Part shown: piece by piece, positions 63,757 through 64,000 of the stretch
Numbering within the stretch: the first letter of the stretch is position 1
Layout of the letters: every line of letters begins with the position of its first letter
From: Sphingomonas folli
GTDB lineage: Bacteria > Pseudomonadota > Alphaproteobacteria > Sphingomonadales > Sphingomonadaceae
Direction: 5' to 3'
Assembly: GCF_019429525.1 (NCBI RefSeq)
Contig: NZ_JAHXZL010000001.1
Span: forward strand, 248,001-312,000
DNA: 64,000 nt
The notes under the pieces: generated by a model
The model's database searches: none
The model's input: the letters and a program-made list of their open reading frames with translations, nothing else
What the model was told of the DNA's origin: nothing
Position numbers and translations under genes: made by a program

Positions 63757-64000
63757 GGCGGCTCGTCGCGGCCGTCGCGCTCGCGCTCGCGCTCGTCACC
63801 GGCGTGCCCGCCACCGCGGCGCCCGACGACGCGGACCCGCTCGTCGCGCGTGTCCAGCAGCAGATGCTGGTGGATCCGCGCGGTGCGATCGCCTTGGTCG
63901 ATCAGGCGCGCCGACCGCTGGGAGCGGCCGCGTCACGCGCCGACTATCTTCGCTCGGCGACGCTCAACTGGCTGGAGGCCGAGGCCTTCACCCGCGTCGA
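63741..64000 (+). CDS. Exported protein, N-terminal part (continues beyond window)
   Basis: GTG 63741 overlaps the EAL stop by 16 bp. The visible 86 residues begin with a signal peptide (RLRRLVAAVALALALVTGVPATAAPDD) and then a helical stretch QQMLVDPRGAIALVDQARRPLG...RADYLRSATLNWLEAEAF resembling TPR-like helix pairs. In sphingomonads a TPR-periplasmic diguanylate cyclase often follows an EAL gene; nothing visible proves that here. Confidence 0.6.
   Translation, partial: MEARLRRLVAAVALALALVTGVPATAAPDDADPLVARVQQQMLVDPRGAIALVDQARRPLGAAASRADYLRSATLNWLEAEAFTRV

Overview
The window is very GC-rich and densely coded. It looks like the chromosome of a sphingomonad alphaproteobacterium (Sphingomonas-like). 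Supporting signs are the PEP-CTERM tail of the WAMMILGFALVG type, the 14-gene nuo operon with separate nuoC and nuoD followed by birA-coaX-rnj-DUF1467, a Zur-type Fur regulator beside a MerC protein, a DUF2336 protein, a phasin, a bacteriophytochrome and a CtrA-type box. These assignments come from reading motifs; no database was searched.

Layout. 1-9.2 kb: the end of a flavin-dependent halogenase gene, a ClC channel, a secreted GDSL esterase, tRNA-Glu, recJ (minus), a putative Zur operator with merC-like and zur genes, dxs and a small unknown gene. 9.2-15.2 kb: a palindromic repeat, a RHH/MazF toxin-antitoxin operon with an 18-bp perfect palindrome in front, class I aldolase, thiE, an L,D-transpeptidase, an M23 peptidase, efp and an inositol-monophosphatase gene. 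15.4-31 kb: the complete nuoA-N operon, with three small paralogous coiled-coil genes inserted at nuoD/E, nuoE/F and nuoF/G, and a His-rich insertion in NuoL. 31-34.5 kb: birA, coaX, rnj, DUF1467.

34.7-44 kb is a signalling and cell-organisation region. It holds a 778-aa two-TM coiled-coil protein of TipN-like layout, a nucleotidyltransferase-like membrane protein, a DUF2336 protein, a histidine-kinase-like protein that lacks the H-box histidine, an orphan [2Fe-2S] subunit, a PilZ protein and a bacteriophytochrome kinase. 44-47.3 kb: M20 amidohydrolase, cyclophilin, an exported unknown and a phasin. 47.5-53.7 kb (minus): a tripartite RND efflux operon. 53.9-60.4 kb: a tamA-tamB pair for outer-membrane assembly. 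60.5-62 kb: a Baeyer-Villiger-type monooxygenase.

The most striking element is at 62.02-62.30 kb on the minus strand. Four tandem 60-bp genes, spaced 73-74 bp, each encode a nearly identical 19-residue hydrophobic peptide (MLAFVLALVGFVGTTIRPW type), and each has its own Shine-Dalgarno sequence. Most differences between copies are silent or conservative. The cluster diverges from a c-di-GMP phosphodiesterase (EAL) gene, and the shared intergenic region carries a perfect TTAA-N7-TTAAC (CtrA-type) palindrome. The window ends inside the next gene, an exported protein that overlaps the EAL gene.
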